Shown: positions 29,734 to 37,976 of the stretch, one piece after another
Numbering within the stretch: the stretch's first letter is position 1
How the letters are laid out: every line of letters starts with the position of its first letter
Source of the DNA: a bacterium
GTDB lineage: Bacteria; Planctomycetota; JAFGQW01
Length of the DNA: 64,000 bases
Reading direction: 5' to 3'
Assembly: GCA_030426805.1 (NCBI GenBank)
Contig: JAUHXU010000001.1
Coordinates: 832,861-896,860, forward strand
Program-made: the position numbers and the translations under genes
Notes under the pieces: generated by a model
The model's input: the letters and a program-made list of their open reading frames with translations, nothing else
What the model was told of the DNA's origin: nothing
Database searches by the model: none

Positions 29734-30095
29734 TGAGGTACCCCCGAAAACTGGTCCACGGCGGATTGTGCTCCTCGGGTAGAGTAAGCCCTGGAGGAGC
29801 CATGCGGAGCAAGCGTTTTACGGACGAGCAGATCGTCGCGATCCTGAAGGAAGCGGAGGCCGGAACGGCGGTGACGGAACTCGCCCGTCGCCACGGCGTG
29901 AGCAAGAACACGATCTACCACTGGCGCAAGAAGTTCGGCGGGATGGACGTGTCGGACGCGCGTCGGCTCCGGCAGCTCGAGGAAGACAACGCACGGCTGA
30001 AGAAGATCGTGGCGGAACACGCCTTGGGCAACGAGGCGCTGTCATCGTCAAAAAGAAAGTGATAAGCGCGGCGACGAGCGCGCAGGCATTGGTTC
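29734..30095 (+). mobile_element. IS3-family remnant
   Basis: The left end TGAGGTACCCCCGAAAACTG resembles IS3-family termini. orfA is nearly complete; the frame that should lead into orfB is recognisable only for about 20 codons (VKKKVISAATSAQALVL) and then ends at the 3' end of the type IIL enzyme gene. No right terminus or target duplication is visible, so the element cannot move by itself. Confidence 0.7.
29802..30062 (+). CDS. IS3-family transposase OrfA
   Basis: An 86-aa protein, ATG 29802 after GGAGGAG. It begins MRSKRFTDEQIVAILKEAEA with the HTH ELARRHGVSKNTIYHWRKKF and a leucine-zipper-like helix (RRLRQLEEDNARLKKIVAEH), typical of OrfA. The last residues are out of register with the family, consistent with a frameshift near the orfA-orfB junction. 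The catalytic OrfB is missing. Confidence 0.85.
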   Translation: MRSKRFTDEQIVAILKEAEAGTAVTELARRHGVSKNTIYHWRKKFGGMDVSDARRLRQLEEDNARLKKIVAEHALGNEALSSSKRK

Positions 30096-32815
30096 TACGT
30101 TGTGGTCCGCTGGACCCAGAGGTCCAGGAGAAACTCGAATCGGCGGCGATCGTCCGAGAAGGCCGCCCGACGGTAGCAAAGCTCCACGGATCGGTCCAAG
30201 TCGCGGTGAGCGCGACGCAAGTCGGCGGGCATGGTCAGTGGATCGTAGAGGTCTTCTAGCGAAGTTCCCGCGTAGTGACTCCGCGCTCCCATGACACAGC
30301 GCGCGTGTCGTTCGACCGACGACTCTTGACGGGCCGTATGGGTGCTAGGCCATGGGTAGTTGTTGTACACGAGGCGTGCCGAGTATCGATAGTCCGACCT
30401 GATTCGGCCCCCTACGTACTTTAGCCAGGCCAGGTGCATCCTCGACTGGAGCACGCCGAAATGGAAGGCACTCGCGCCGGGGACGCAAAGACAGCTGTCA
30501 CTGACAATAGAAGTGGAGTCCAAGAAAGCCATAGGGAAATACTCCCGACGCTCAGACGCGTGCCGGGGGACGAGAATATAGTCTCCCGACGGTTGGCGGA
30601 TCTCGGCGAATAGCGCTGGCGTCGACGCGAGATCTCGGGTCGTTTGACGCCGACTATCGAGACGGTACGCTCGGACAGCTGATACGCGACGGAGAACAGC
30701 CGGCAAGCCCCGGAGCTGGGCGGGCGTCGCCTCGCGTAGCCACAAACACCACCGAGGAATACCGCGCAAGAACTGGCGGCTGGAGATCAGCGGTCGAATG
30801 AACTGGTTTGCACCGGGCTCTTCCTCCGTGAGCTCACGCTTCTCGTCGTCGGTCAGCAGGAGGTTGCCACCGTCATTCGGCATGCTACCGAACTGCATCG
30901 GAGGCACGTCATACAGTGGCGTGCCTCGTGATGACACCGCGCTTCGAGGCCCCTGAACAAGGTACGGGCTGATGCTTCTCACCTTATCGCTTCCGAGTGC
31001 CACGCCGTGATGATCGTAGGAGAAGATCCTCCTCTTGGGGATTGACCCGGTCAAGGAGATGATCACGACGTGGACGTGGGCGCGACCGCGAGCCTCGCTT
31101 TCCCAGGGGAAGGTGCGGTGCGCGAAGCTAATTGCCTGGTCACGACCAAAGATGCTACCCCATAGTGCCGCCGGCTGCTCTCCTTGAGTTATTGAGTTGG
31201 TCGACACAAACGCGACCTCGGTCTCCGCGCCTATCATATAGCGCGATGCGATTTCATACCAGCAACAAACATAGTCCAGCGCGCCCGCGCCTCGGCGGTT
31301 TCCGAAGACGTGTCTCATGTCCTGGGCCTGATCGGGGGACCGGGCTTTCTTGCCTACGAACGGCGGATTTCCAACGACAAATGCGCACTGGGCGGCCGGA
31401 ACGATGTCGTTCCAGTCAATCCGCAGCGCGTTGCCCACCGTGATCGATGCGCTGTTCCGGAGCGGAAGGCGAGCGAAGTAATGCCCAAACCTACGGGAGA
31501 CGATCATGTTCATCTGGTGGTCGGTGAGCCACAACGCGACCTCAGCGATTCGGGCCGGCCACGACGACTGTTCGATGCCATACATCTGGTCAACATCGAC
31601 ACGAAGCTCAGATGAGACATAGAGGAGTCGCTGCGTCCTAGTAGGCGGGTGCATCGCTTCGAGTACGCGGAGCTCAAGCCGTCGGAGTTCACGGTAGGCA
31701 ATTACGAGGAAGTTCCCACAGCCGCAAGCGGGATCAAGGATGCGAATCGAGGATAGACGATCGTGCACCTCGGACAACTTTCTCTTGTTCGTCCCCGCGC
31801 GCGTGATCTGATCGTCAAGATCCTCGACGAAAAGCGGCCCAAGAACCCGCAAGATGTCGCGCTCCGAAGTGTAGTGCGCACCGATCTGTCGCCGCTCTGG
31901 CGCATCCATGATCGACTGAAAGAGTGAGCCGAAGATGGCAGGGGACAGCCTGGACCACTGGAATCGACAGCACGCGAGGAGTTGGTTGCGGAGCGTAGAG
32001 TCGAAACTAGCAATCGGAAGGCGCCCCTGGAACAGCTGACCGTTGACGAAAGGAAGGTCAACGAGCTGCTCATCGAGATTGGATTGCCGGCGTGCCTCCG
32101 GGGTGTTCAGAGTTTGAAAAAACAGGGCGAGACTCTGGCCTAAGTCAGATCCGTCGGCTTTGGTGGAATTCTCGATGAACAGCTGAAATGCACTGGGTTG
32201 GCCCAGCAGCCCGGTGTCCTCCCCGAACAGGCAAAAAAGGATCCGGACCATTAGACGGCCAATGTCCTCCTCTGGGTAGCCACCTTCGGACAGGTTGTCT
32301 TTCAAGTGCGCAAGCAACTCCGCGGCGCGGATATTAGCGGGGTCCTCGGGGTCTGTGACGATGCGCTTGTAGCCGGGGATGAACGCAAACTCGTGGATGT
32401 GCTCGTGTAGATCGGATGTTGGGAATTCGATCGATCGATCGTCATCAAGATCGTGAAGGGCAATTCGAGCGAAGTCTGAGACGACCAGATACGCTGGAAT
32501 GTCGAGGTCGCGGCCCGAGCTGTGCAGTTCGCGAACATATCGGAGACCCTGCGTTGCCGCGCGGCTTAGTGACTCACCTCGTGACTTGTGCTCCGCCAGG
32601 AGCGTTCCGGGCCAGAGTAAATCGATGAACGAGTAGGTCCCACCGAGGTTGCGGACCGGGTCTTCGAAAGCCGCGACGGTTCGACGCCGGATACCAAAGA
32701 CCTCGAAGAACTCGTTCCAGAACGTCTGCGATTCCGCGCGCTCCCGCTCGGCGTCATGCCAGGAGCTACCAAAAGCGACCGCACGCTGACGGATCTCGTT
32801 CCAACTCAGGCGCAT
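30095..32815 (-). CDS. MmeI-like type IIL restriction-modification enzyme
   Basis: About 906 aa from ATG 32815. N-terminal nuclease: D65, nine residues, then E75-H-K77 (ending LLAEHKSRG), the exact D-X9-ExK spacing of MmeI. A helical spacer follows, then an adenine-N6 methyltransferase with motif I LDPACGCGNFL (near 360) and motif IV GNPPF (near 480), and a C-terminal target-recognition region (RIRSDYRYSARLVYNNYPWP). One polypeptide cuts and methylates. The 3' end abuts the IS3 remnant, but the reading frame closes normally. It follows the DUF4268-type gene by 75 bp on the same strand. Confidence 0.88.
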   Translation of the reverse strand: MRLSWNEIRQRAVAFGSSWHDAERERAESQTFWNEFFEVFGIRRRTVAAFEDPVRNLGGTYSFIDLLWPGTLLAEHKSRGESLSRAATQGLRYVRELHSSGRDLDIPAYLVVSDFARIALHDLDDDRSIEFPTSDLHEHIHEFAFIPGYKRIVTDPEDPANIRAAELLAHLKDNLSEGGYPEEDIGRLMVRILFCLFGEDTGLLGQPSAFQLFIENSTKADGSDLGQSLALFFQTLNTPEARRQSNLDEQLVDLPFVNGQLFQGRLPIASFDSTLRNQLLACCRFQWSRLSPAIFGSLFQSIMDAPERRQIGAHYTSERDILRVLGPLFVEDLDDQITRAGTNKRKLSEVHDRLSSIRILDPACGCGNFLVIAYRELRRLELRVLEAMHPPTRTQRLLYVSSELRVDVDQMYGIEQSSWPARIAEVALWLTDHQMNMIVSRRFGHYFARLPLRNSASITVGNALRIDWNDIVPAAQCAFVVGNPPFVGKKARSPDQAQDMRHVFGNRRGAGALDYVCCWYEIASRYMIGAETEVAFVSTNSITQGEQPAALWGSIFGRDQAISFAHRTFPWESEARGRAHVHVVIISLTGSIPKRRIFSYDHHGVALGSDKVRSISPYLVQGPRSAVSSRGTPLYDVPPMQFGSMPNDGGNLLLTDDEKRELTEEEPGANQFIRPLISSRQFLRGIPRWCLWLREATPAQLRGLPAVLRRVSAVRAYRLDSRRQTTRDLASTPALFAEIRQPSGDYILVPRHASERREYFPMAFLDSTSIVSDSCLCVPGASAFHFGVLQSRMHLAWLKYVGGRIRSDYRYSARLVYNNYPWPSTHTARQESSVERHARCVMGARSHYAGTSLEDLYDPLTMPADLRRAHRDLDRSVELCYRRAAFSDDRRRFEFLLDLWVQRTTT

Positions 32816-32890
32816 CTTACAGCCTGCCAACTGGAGATAGCGACCGGTTGAACGGGCACGAGGGTAGGCACCCAGCGTGACCGAGCGTTG

Positions 32891-33823
32891 TCATTGACAC
32901 GCATCGAGAGCCCGCCGCATCCGCACTCCGGCATCCAGGAACCACGCGACGTACTCTTCATGTTCGCCCTCGAACGTAACGTCCGCGTTCGCTCGATACT
33001 CAGCGATACGACACGCCCGCGCGTTCGGCAGCGCCTCCCACTCGAGCGGCCGACCGTAGGCGGCCTCGAACTTGTCCTTCTGCTGTAGCAGGCGCGCGAA
33101 GATCTCATCGTTTTGCGTGCGATCACCAGTATCGATGTAGATCTCGTGCCGAAGTCGCTTGCCCTGAGCGAAGCTGGAACTCAGGAACGCCCCGCGCAGG
33201 GGAGCAGACATGGAAAGCCAGTTCGACGAGGTCGGCTTACGCGCCCGCGACCAGTCCGGATGCTCCGCATTCATGCGCTCCAGATACGTCGCCCAGAAGA
33301 CCTCGTAGAGTGCCGCCTTCGAGCCACCCTTGGCGGACCGCGTCGCCGACCGCACCTGCTTCTGCCAGTCGTTCGGCTCAGCGACGAGGCGGAGGAGCGG
33401 CGCGGGCGGAGACGATCCGATCCGCACGACGCGAAGCTCGATACCGAAGAACCGGAGTTGCTCGCCGGTCTGCTCGTTCAACCAGTCGAGCGCCTGGCGG
33501 TGCTCTTCGCGAAATGCGGTCGCGATCCACACGATCGTGGAGGCGTCGGTCCCGGCTGCGTACGTGAGGATCTGTCCGAGGTGGTTGTGGTCAGTGCCTT
33601 CGAGCTGATTCTCGACGATCAGTACCGCATCCTGGGTGAGATCGCGGCCGACGAGGTCGAGCGAGAACCCGCCGACTGGATGCTCGGCAGTCTCAAGCTC
33701 GAGGTCGATACCCAGGACCTCGGCCAGGTGGTCGGCGTGGTCGAGCAGCCAGGGCGTGAAGTCCCTGGCCTCGTGCCCCCAGACCGAGCGGACCTCCACC
33801 GGCTCCAGTCGCCCCAGATCCAT
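32891..33823 (-). CDS. DUF4268-type protein with restriction-like nuclease fold
   Basis: A 310-aa protein from ATG 33823 (AGGGAA five bases upstream). The N-terminal half has FSLDLVGRDLTQDAVLIVENQ, a D...ExQ pattern of the restriction-endonuclease-like fold, then LGQILTYAAG. The C-terminal half (ALYEVFWATYLERMNAEHPD, EIYIDTGDRTQNDEIFARLL) resembles DUF4268. Such proteins accompany R-M and other defence genes. It is first in an operon with the MmeI-like gene and has its own strong promoter. Confidence 0.75.
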   Translation of the reverse strand: MDLGRLEPVEVRSVWGHEARDFTPWLLDHADHLAEVLGIDLELETAEHPVGGFSLDLVGRDLTQDAVLIVENQLEGTDHNHLGQILTYAAGTDASTIVWIATAFREEHRQALDWLNEQTGEQLRFFGIELRVVRIGSSPPAPLLRLVAEPNDWQKQVRSATRSAKGGSKAALYEVFWATYLERMNAEHPDWSRARKPTSSNWLSMSAPLRGAFLSSSFAQGKRLRHEIYIDTGDRTQNDEIFARLLQQKDKFEAAYGRPLEWEALPNARACRIAEYRANADVTFEGEHEEYVAWFLDAGVRMRRALDACQ

Positions 33824-33915
33824 CGCGCTTCCCTGACCTTCGCGCTTGTCGCCACCCAGCCGACGCTGGGGTCCGGTTGACTGGCGACTCGTTCTATGCC
33901 GCTTGAACGAAGCCG

Positions 33916-33943
33916 AGTGTAGCCGATCAGGACGGACGGTCAA
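33916..33943 (-). promoter_or_regulatory. sigma70-like promoter, shared module copy 2
   Basis: Minus strand TTGACC (33943-33938), 16-bp spacer, TACACT (33921-33916), followed by TCGGCTTCGTTCAAGCGG. Box spacing and the 18 or so following bases match 24811-24838, suggesting common origin or co-regulation. It drives 32891-33823 and probably the type IIL gene. Confidence 0.6.
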
Positions 33944-33996
33944 TCGAAGTCTCGATGCTCGCCGCGTAGAATGATCGGGAGCGCAAGGAGGGCGCA

Positions 33997-34287
33997 CTGA
34001 CGAGTGCCGCAGCCCCCACTTTGCAGGTCTGGGTCGCGACCGCAACCGGAATCGTGGGCACCGCATTGGGGATCTACAATTTCGTCCGTGCACGGCGACG
34101 TGAAGCATCGACCCAACGCCAGGAACGCGACGACTGGGACCGCTTCGTTGAGTTTAGCCGTAACTGCGAGACGAACGCCGGTCAGAACGCGATCCAGCCT
34201 GACCTCGGTTCACCGGAACACGAGTGGGCCGACGGATGGTGGAGAAGGGTCGGCTCCGACGAAGGGGCATGCGCTGCTACGTGCTAA
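33997..34287 (+). CDS. small membrane-anchored hypothetical protein
   Basis: About 96 aa. A membrane helix (VWVATATGIVGTALGIYNFV) is followed by a charged helix (RARRREASTQRQERDDWDRF). The best ribosome binding site, AAGGAGG at 33985-33991, is five bases before CTG 33997 in frame; the next in-frame start is TTG 34021, without a site. The tail is Cys/Ala-rich and less protein-like, so the 3' end may be altered. Function unknown. Confidence 0.45.
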   Translation: MTSAAAPTLQVWVATATGIVGTALGIYNFVRARRREASTQRQERDDWDRFVEFSRNCETNAGQNAIQPDLGSPEHEWADGWWRRVGSDEGACAATC

Positions 34288-34386
34288 ACAACGAGTTCGC
34301 TGGAGAAGGTCGATAGCGCAAGGCGTGCACTGACGTGGCGGTGGTATTCGCGAGACCACGGCCTGTCGTTCGGAGGACAACCGTTG

Positions 34387-35199
34387 ATGCATCGAAACGT
34401 CTCGCCAGACCAGGCACGACGCGCCCTCCACGACGCGTGTGCAGAGACTTGTCGGTTCTTCGATCGCACGATCGGGCCCATTGCCACGCGTGCTCGGACC
34501 GACACGCCTGACGGTGTCACATATGACGGGCTGCTTCGCCGCGTGATGGCGTGGCTACACACTATCAAGAAGCTCGATCAGCCGAGCGACTTCCAAGCCC
34601 TGCACGCTGGGCTGCGGGCGCTCTTTGAGCTTGCTGTAGACCTGACTCTCCTGCTTCGTGATCCAGCAGCTTCACCTGACAGGATCCAGGCGTGGGAAGA
34701 GTCCGCAAAACTCAAGGCTGCGGAGAGAATTGTGTCGCGCTACCGGGGGCAGAGCATCCCAGCGCACCTCCAGGCCCAAACCAACTACGTTTCTAGTCAC
34801 GCGGACCGAGTTCGTGAACTCCGCCGGACTCACTGGTCTCGACCGGGAAGTCACCCTCCACGGTGGACCGGCCGGAACCTCGAACGGGACGCACGAGTCG
34901 CGAGTGACCTGGAGCCCGGCGCGGGATTCGCGGCCTTCTACGACGAGATGTATGCGCAAGCATGTTGGCATGTTCACGGCAGCACTCTCGTCGGCGTCCG
35001 GGGGCTTCCGGCAGGTAGTTTCGCCGCGATGGCTGCGATCGCCGCCCACGAAGTCTCGCAGCTCGCGCTACTCGCCGGGCGGCAAGCGCTACGGCTTCTC
35101 GGCTGCTACGATGGCATCACCGAGAATCGGTTTGCGCAACATGAGAAAGAGATCGTGAGGATCCAGGCGCAAATGTTCTCTGAGCCACCATCGTCTTGA
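34387..35199 (+). CDS. hypothetical helical protein (DUF5677-like)
   Basis: About 270 aa, starting at TTG 34384 or ATG 34387, with GGAGG upstream. It is almost entirely helical: FQALHAGLRALFELAVDLTLLL, then about 100 residues later AFYDEMYAQACWHVHGSTLV and a final amphipathic bundle. The arrangement recalls DUF5677/abortive-infection-type proteins with conserved acidic and His residues. The assignment is by pattern only. No partner gene is adjacent. Confidence 0.55.
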   Translation: MHRNVSPDQARRALHDACAETCRFFDRTIGPIATRARTDTPDGVTYDGLLRRVMAWLHTIKKLDQPSDFQALHAGLRALFELAVDLTLLLRDPAASPDRIQAWEESAKLKAAERIVSRYRGQSIPAHLQAQTNYVSSHADRVRELRRTHWSRPGSHPPRWTGRNLERDARVASDLEPGAGFAAFYDEMYAQACWHVHGSTLVGVRGLPAGSFAAMAAIAAHEVSQLALLAGRQALRLLGCYDGITENRFAQHEKEIVRIQAQMFSEPPSS

Positions 35200-35340
35200 T
35201 GTCGCTGGCCGCCAATGGACGCCCGATCGATCACTTGACCGTAGAGTACAACGAGCCCCACACACCCCAACTCCGGTCGCCAAATCACTTAAACACCGCA
35301 CCGCCCACGGACGCCACAAGAGAGTCCCGCCCGGATTAGC

Positions 35341-35372
35341 TGATCTGATCGCTATACGCCCCGATCAGATCA
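35341..35372. repeat. perfect hairpin in intergenic region
   Basis: TGATCTGATCG (35341-35351) is perfectly complementary to CGATCAGATCA (35362-35372) around a 10-nt loop. It lies 140 bp after the helical protein gene and just beyond the end of the small minus-strand gene. No T-tract follows. It could act as a terminator or an operator. The rest of 35200-35488 shows no gene. Confidence 0.5.
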
Positions 35373-35488
35373 TCGATTGTAGAGTACGATCGTGCGGAGA
35401 GAGACGCTGGAACCGCTACGCTTACAGGGGTTTGCGAGGATCGGCGACTCATGGGCTACGAGTTAACCGTCGAACTCGCATTGTCGTC

Positions 35489-35599
35489 CTATCGGGCCGG
35501 CGGGAGCACATACACATTGCCGATTCGGATCGCGGCGAAGTCAAACTCCGGATCCTTCTTCTTGAACCGGCTGATGAGTCGGCGGAGCCACTCCCACAT
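35489..35599 (-). CDS. 36-aa micro-protein
   Basis: ATG 35599 follows GGAGGT by seven bases, and a promoter lies at 35656-35685. The product starts MWEWLRRLISRFKKKDPEFD and ends IRIGNVYVLPPAR: an amphipathic basic helix, then a short strand-like part. Its composition is protein-like and its signals are better than most small frames here. No family known. It could be a leader peptide or a membrane-active toxin. Confidence 0.45.
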   Translation of the reverse strand: MWEWLRRLISRFKKKDPEFDFAAIRIGNVYVLPPAR

Positions 35600-35655
35600 C
35601 AGAACTACCTCCACTTGATGGTTGCTACTCTCGAGGCCTGATTACTTCGATCCGC

Positions 35656-35685
35656 AGTGTATTCCGTCTGCTCGGTCGGTGTAAA
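35656..35685 (-). promoter_or_regulatory. promoter of the micro-protein gene
   Basis: Minus strand TTTACA (35685-35680), 18-bp spacer, TACACT (35661-35656). The -10 box equals the one at 33916-33921. Confidence 0.4.
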
Positions 35686-35822
35686 GACCCCTAGCCGAGA
35701 GGCATGGGACGCGCCGAGGATCGCTGGACGTAACCGTTGCGCCATCAGACGATTATCGTCGAGCCAGGCGAAGGGCTCCCACTCGGTCCCGAGAGAGCAG
35801 CCTGTCGAATGCGAACCGCAAC

Positions 35823-35883
35823 ACGGAATCCCTGTAACGGAATCCGCGCGGATACGACGTCCTTGTTGAGGAGGTCTATTCAG
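35823..35883 (+). promoter_or_regulatory. conserved leader, right copy
   Basis: Matches the left leader (37-100, opposite strand) at 62 of 64 bases when counted through the ATG. It holds the paired GGAATCC copies, the palindrome ATCCGCGCGGAT (35842-35853) and AGGAGG. It fixes the start of the following gene at 35884, not at the earlier in-frame start at 35737. Confidence 0.6.
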
Positions 35884-36387
35884 ATGCAATTGCTCTCACC
35901 GAAGACGTCATCCCGGACGCCATCACGGGATCAACATTCCGCTCGAGGTCATCGCCGCGCCTTCCTGGTCGCTGGCGTCGCCGCGGGTATCGGGCTCGTT
36001 GCGCTGCCCTTTCTGCCGTGGGCATCCAAGCCCGATGCGAAGCAGCTTCTCGACCCTGCGATCGCGAAAGCCGATCCCCAACTGATCCGCCAGCTCTGCC
36101 TGCTCTACTACCAGCACCCCCAGGTGCCGATTCGGCTCGCGTGCGTGTCGCACATGATGCGGTTCTCTGATCAGGAAGCGCGCAACGCGTTGTGGGATCG
36201 TGCTCGGAACGACACGGACGCTTCCGTGAAGGCGCGGGCGCTGCAAGCGATCGTCACGATCGGCGACAACGCGGACACGCAACCACTGGTGCAACTGGCG
36301 AAATCCGACGCGGCCGCGCAGACCACGATCGCGGGCGCGGCCATCATGCTCGGCAACAAGCCGCTGCTCAACGCGTTGAAGAAGTAG
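35884..36387 (+). CDS. Tat-anchored helical-repeat protein, second copy
   Basis: A 167-aa paralogue of the gene at 384-986. HRRAFLV plus a hydrophobic stretch ending LPFLPW forms a twin-arginine-type anchor at about residues 23-45. LLDPAIAKADPQLIRQLC and three to four short helical repeats follow (SVKARALQAIVTIGD, AAAQTTIAGAAIMLGN), resembling HEAT repeats. The N-terminus is shorter than in the left copy and has no sigma-like segment. The small beta-protein follows after 7 bp. Function unknown; the repeated cassette suggests a surface or envelope sensor. Confidence 0.7.
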   Translation: MQLLSPKTSSRTPSRDQHSARGHRRAFLVAGVAAGIGLVALPFLPWASKPDAKQLLDPAIAKADPQLIRQLCLLYYQHPQVPIRLACVSHMMRFSDQEARNALWDRARNDTDASVKARALQAIVTIGDNADTQPLVQLAKSDAAAQTTIAGAAIMLGNKPLLNALKK

Positions 36388-36394
36388 CAAGGCC

Positions 36395-36667
36395 ATGGCG
36401 AGCTTCTCTCCGGCAAGCGGCAGTTCGCTCCCGAGCGGCGCGGACTCGATCCCGGTCAACATCACGTCGAGCGAGGGCGGCTCGTTCCGCGCGTTCCTAC
36501 GACTCGCGGACGGCTCGATCCTGATGCTCGAAGCGGGGACGATCATCGCGGGTACGACGCACCTGCGCATTCCGTTGCCTCCCGGCGGTGCACCACCGGG
36601 ATCGACCCTCACCGTCGCGACACTGGAAGCCAGCGGCGGCCTGAGCGCCGCACACTACTCCGCCTGA
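36395..36667 (+). CDS. small beta-rich protein, second copy
   Basis: A 90-aa paralogue of 115-387, the same length. FSPASGSSLPSGADSIPVNI and LPPGGAPPGSTLTVATLE are the conserved blocks. No signal peptide or cysteines. It is the second gene of the cassette, 7 bp after the anchored protein, so co-translation is likely. It may form a one-domain Ig-like fold. Confidence 0.7.
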   Translation: MASFSPASGSSLPSGADSIPVNITSSEGGSFRAFLRLADGSILMLEAGTIIAGTTHLRIPLPPGGAPPGSTLTVATLEASGGLSAAHYSA

Positions 36668-36720
36668 AGCGTTCCGGACCGGCGCGCGACCTGGCCTGCG
36701 TCCGTCATTCCATTCCGCAC

Positions 36721-36749
36721 TTGACATTCTCGTCAAGTTTGACGAGATT
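36721..36749 (+). promoter_or_regulatory. promoter with dyad operator of toxin-antitoxin-like pair
   Basis: TTGACA (36721-36726) is a consensus -35 box; GAGATT or an overlapping sequence 17 bp later would be the -10. A perfect dyad TCTCGTCAA-GT-TTGACGAGA spans 36728-36747, filling the spacer and reaching the -10. It is a natural binding site for the XRE protein encoded downstream, giving autoregulation. Confidence 0.5.
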
Positions 36750-36764
36750 AGAAAGGACAAGCAG

Positions 36765-37316
36765 CTGCGCATCCCATCGGAGTTCGACGCGCATGGCCAC
36801 CTGGCATCGCATGATTTCACCGCCACGTTCGCCGAACTGGCAGATTCGATTCTCGTTCGCGGGCCAGCCAAGGGGCGCTCGACCTGGGACTCGAAGTGGC
36901 GCACTCGATTGGTCGCGAACGCCTCCGTGCTCGCCCGCCAACTTTGGTGCGTCGGGATCTCTGAGATCTACCTCGATGGGTCGTTCGTCGACGACAAGGA
37001 TCACCCGAACGACATCGACGGCTACTTCGTTTGCCGCCTCGACGAGTTGGCCTCCGGAGAACTCGAAGCGCGCCTCAACGAACTGGACCCGAATCGCTCG
37101 TGGACGTGGGCGCCGGAGTCGCGCTGGCCGTACCGCGCGTACGGCAAGCTGCAGTTACCGATGTGGCATCTCTATCGCGTCGAGCTCTACCCTCACGTCG
37201 GCCAGTTCTCGGGGATCGTCGACGAATACGGATACGAACTCGAGTTCCCGTCCGCGTTTCGTCGCGCCCGTGACGGTCGGCGGCGCGGAGTCGTGCGAGT
37301 GATCCCGGAGGAGTGA
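36765..37316 (+). CDS. DUF6932-like nucleotidyltransferase-fold protein, toxin candidate
   Basis: About 183 aa. The coding pattern runs from IPSEFDAHGHLASHDFTATF well upstream of the first common start (TTG 36909), so a start at CTG 36765 is proposed, with AAGGA seven bases before it. The motif YLDGSFVDDKDHPNDIDGYF holds the GS...DxD of nucleotidyltransferase folds as in DUF6932. It overlaps the XRE gene by one base. Toxins of this fold modify RNA or proteins; activity here is inferred. Confidence 0.6.
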   Translation: MRIPSEFDAHGHLASHDFTATFAELADSILVRGPAKGRSTWDSKWRTRLVANASVLARQLWCVGISEIYLDGSFVDDKDHPNDIDGYFVCRLDELASGELEARLNELDPNRSWTWAPESRWPYRAYGKLQLPMWHLYRVELYPHVGQFSGIVDEYGYELEFPSAFRRARDGRRRGVVRVIPEE

Positions 37317-37747
37317 TGATCAAGAACGATCGCGAGTATGCTCGGGCAGTGGAGCGAGTGAGCGCCGAGAAGGCGCGCCTGACCCAGCATCGCAAGCGAC
37401 TCCGGGAGCACGGACTGACCGGCGCGCGGCTCAAGCGCGCACTCGACCCGTTGCGGACGGTGCACCTCCAGCTCGTCGAGGAAGTCGAGACCTACGAACG
37501 TCTGAAGCGCGGGGAGTTCGGAGAAGTCGAGGGGCTCGGCGGCCTTGGGCGGCAACTGGTGGCCCTACGCATCGCACAGGGGCTGTCCCAACGGGCACTC
37601 GCCGACCGGCTCGGTGTGCACGAGTCACAAGTCTCCCGGGACGAGCGCAACGACTACCACGGCATCACGGTCGATCGCGCAGCGCGGGTTCTGGAGGCGC
37701 TCGGGATCGGGGTGACGATCCAGTTCACGGAGATCGTCCGTTCCTGA
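37316..37747 (+). CDS. XRE-family antitoxin-like regulator
   Basis: A 143-aa protein from ATG 37316, overlapping the previous stop (TGATG). The N-terminal half is a charged coiled coil (NDREYARAVERVSAEKARL). The C-terminal half is an XRE helix-turn-helix: LRIAQGLSQRALADRLGVHE, SQVSRDE, ARVLEALGIGVTIQF. It probably neutralises the upstream protein through the N-terminal helix and represses the operon at the dyad 36728-36747. Confidence 0.8.
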   Translation: MIKNDREYARAVERVSAEKARLTQHRKRLREHGLTGARLKRALDPLRTVHLQLVEEVETYERLKRGEFGEVEGLGGLGRQLVALRIAQGLSQRALADRLGVHESQVSRDERNDYHGITVDRAARVLEALGIGVTIQFTEIVRS

Positions 37748-37976
37748 GGTGCGGGCTCTGCGCAGATTCGCGAACGGCCTCGTTTGGCGCCACTCCTTCA
37801 CTCCCCTCCCCCACGCCGCCGGTTTTCCACTGGACGCTCGCGGGGTTCTCGTCTCTAATCGGCGGCGCAAGCGGGTAACACACTTCGGCAACGGGTCGCG
37901 GAAGTCGTGCAGCAATAGGTAAGGTTGCCGCTTCCCCTGATGCGCCCGGGGCCGGACTGCGCAAGGGGTATGCACA

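Noticed and set aside
35737..35883. Upstream in-frame start for the second helical-repeat gene
   Set aside because: It runs through the conserved leader; the leader's match with the left copy ends at ATG 35884.
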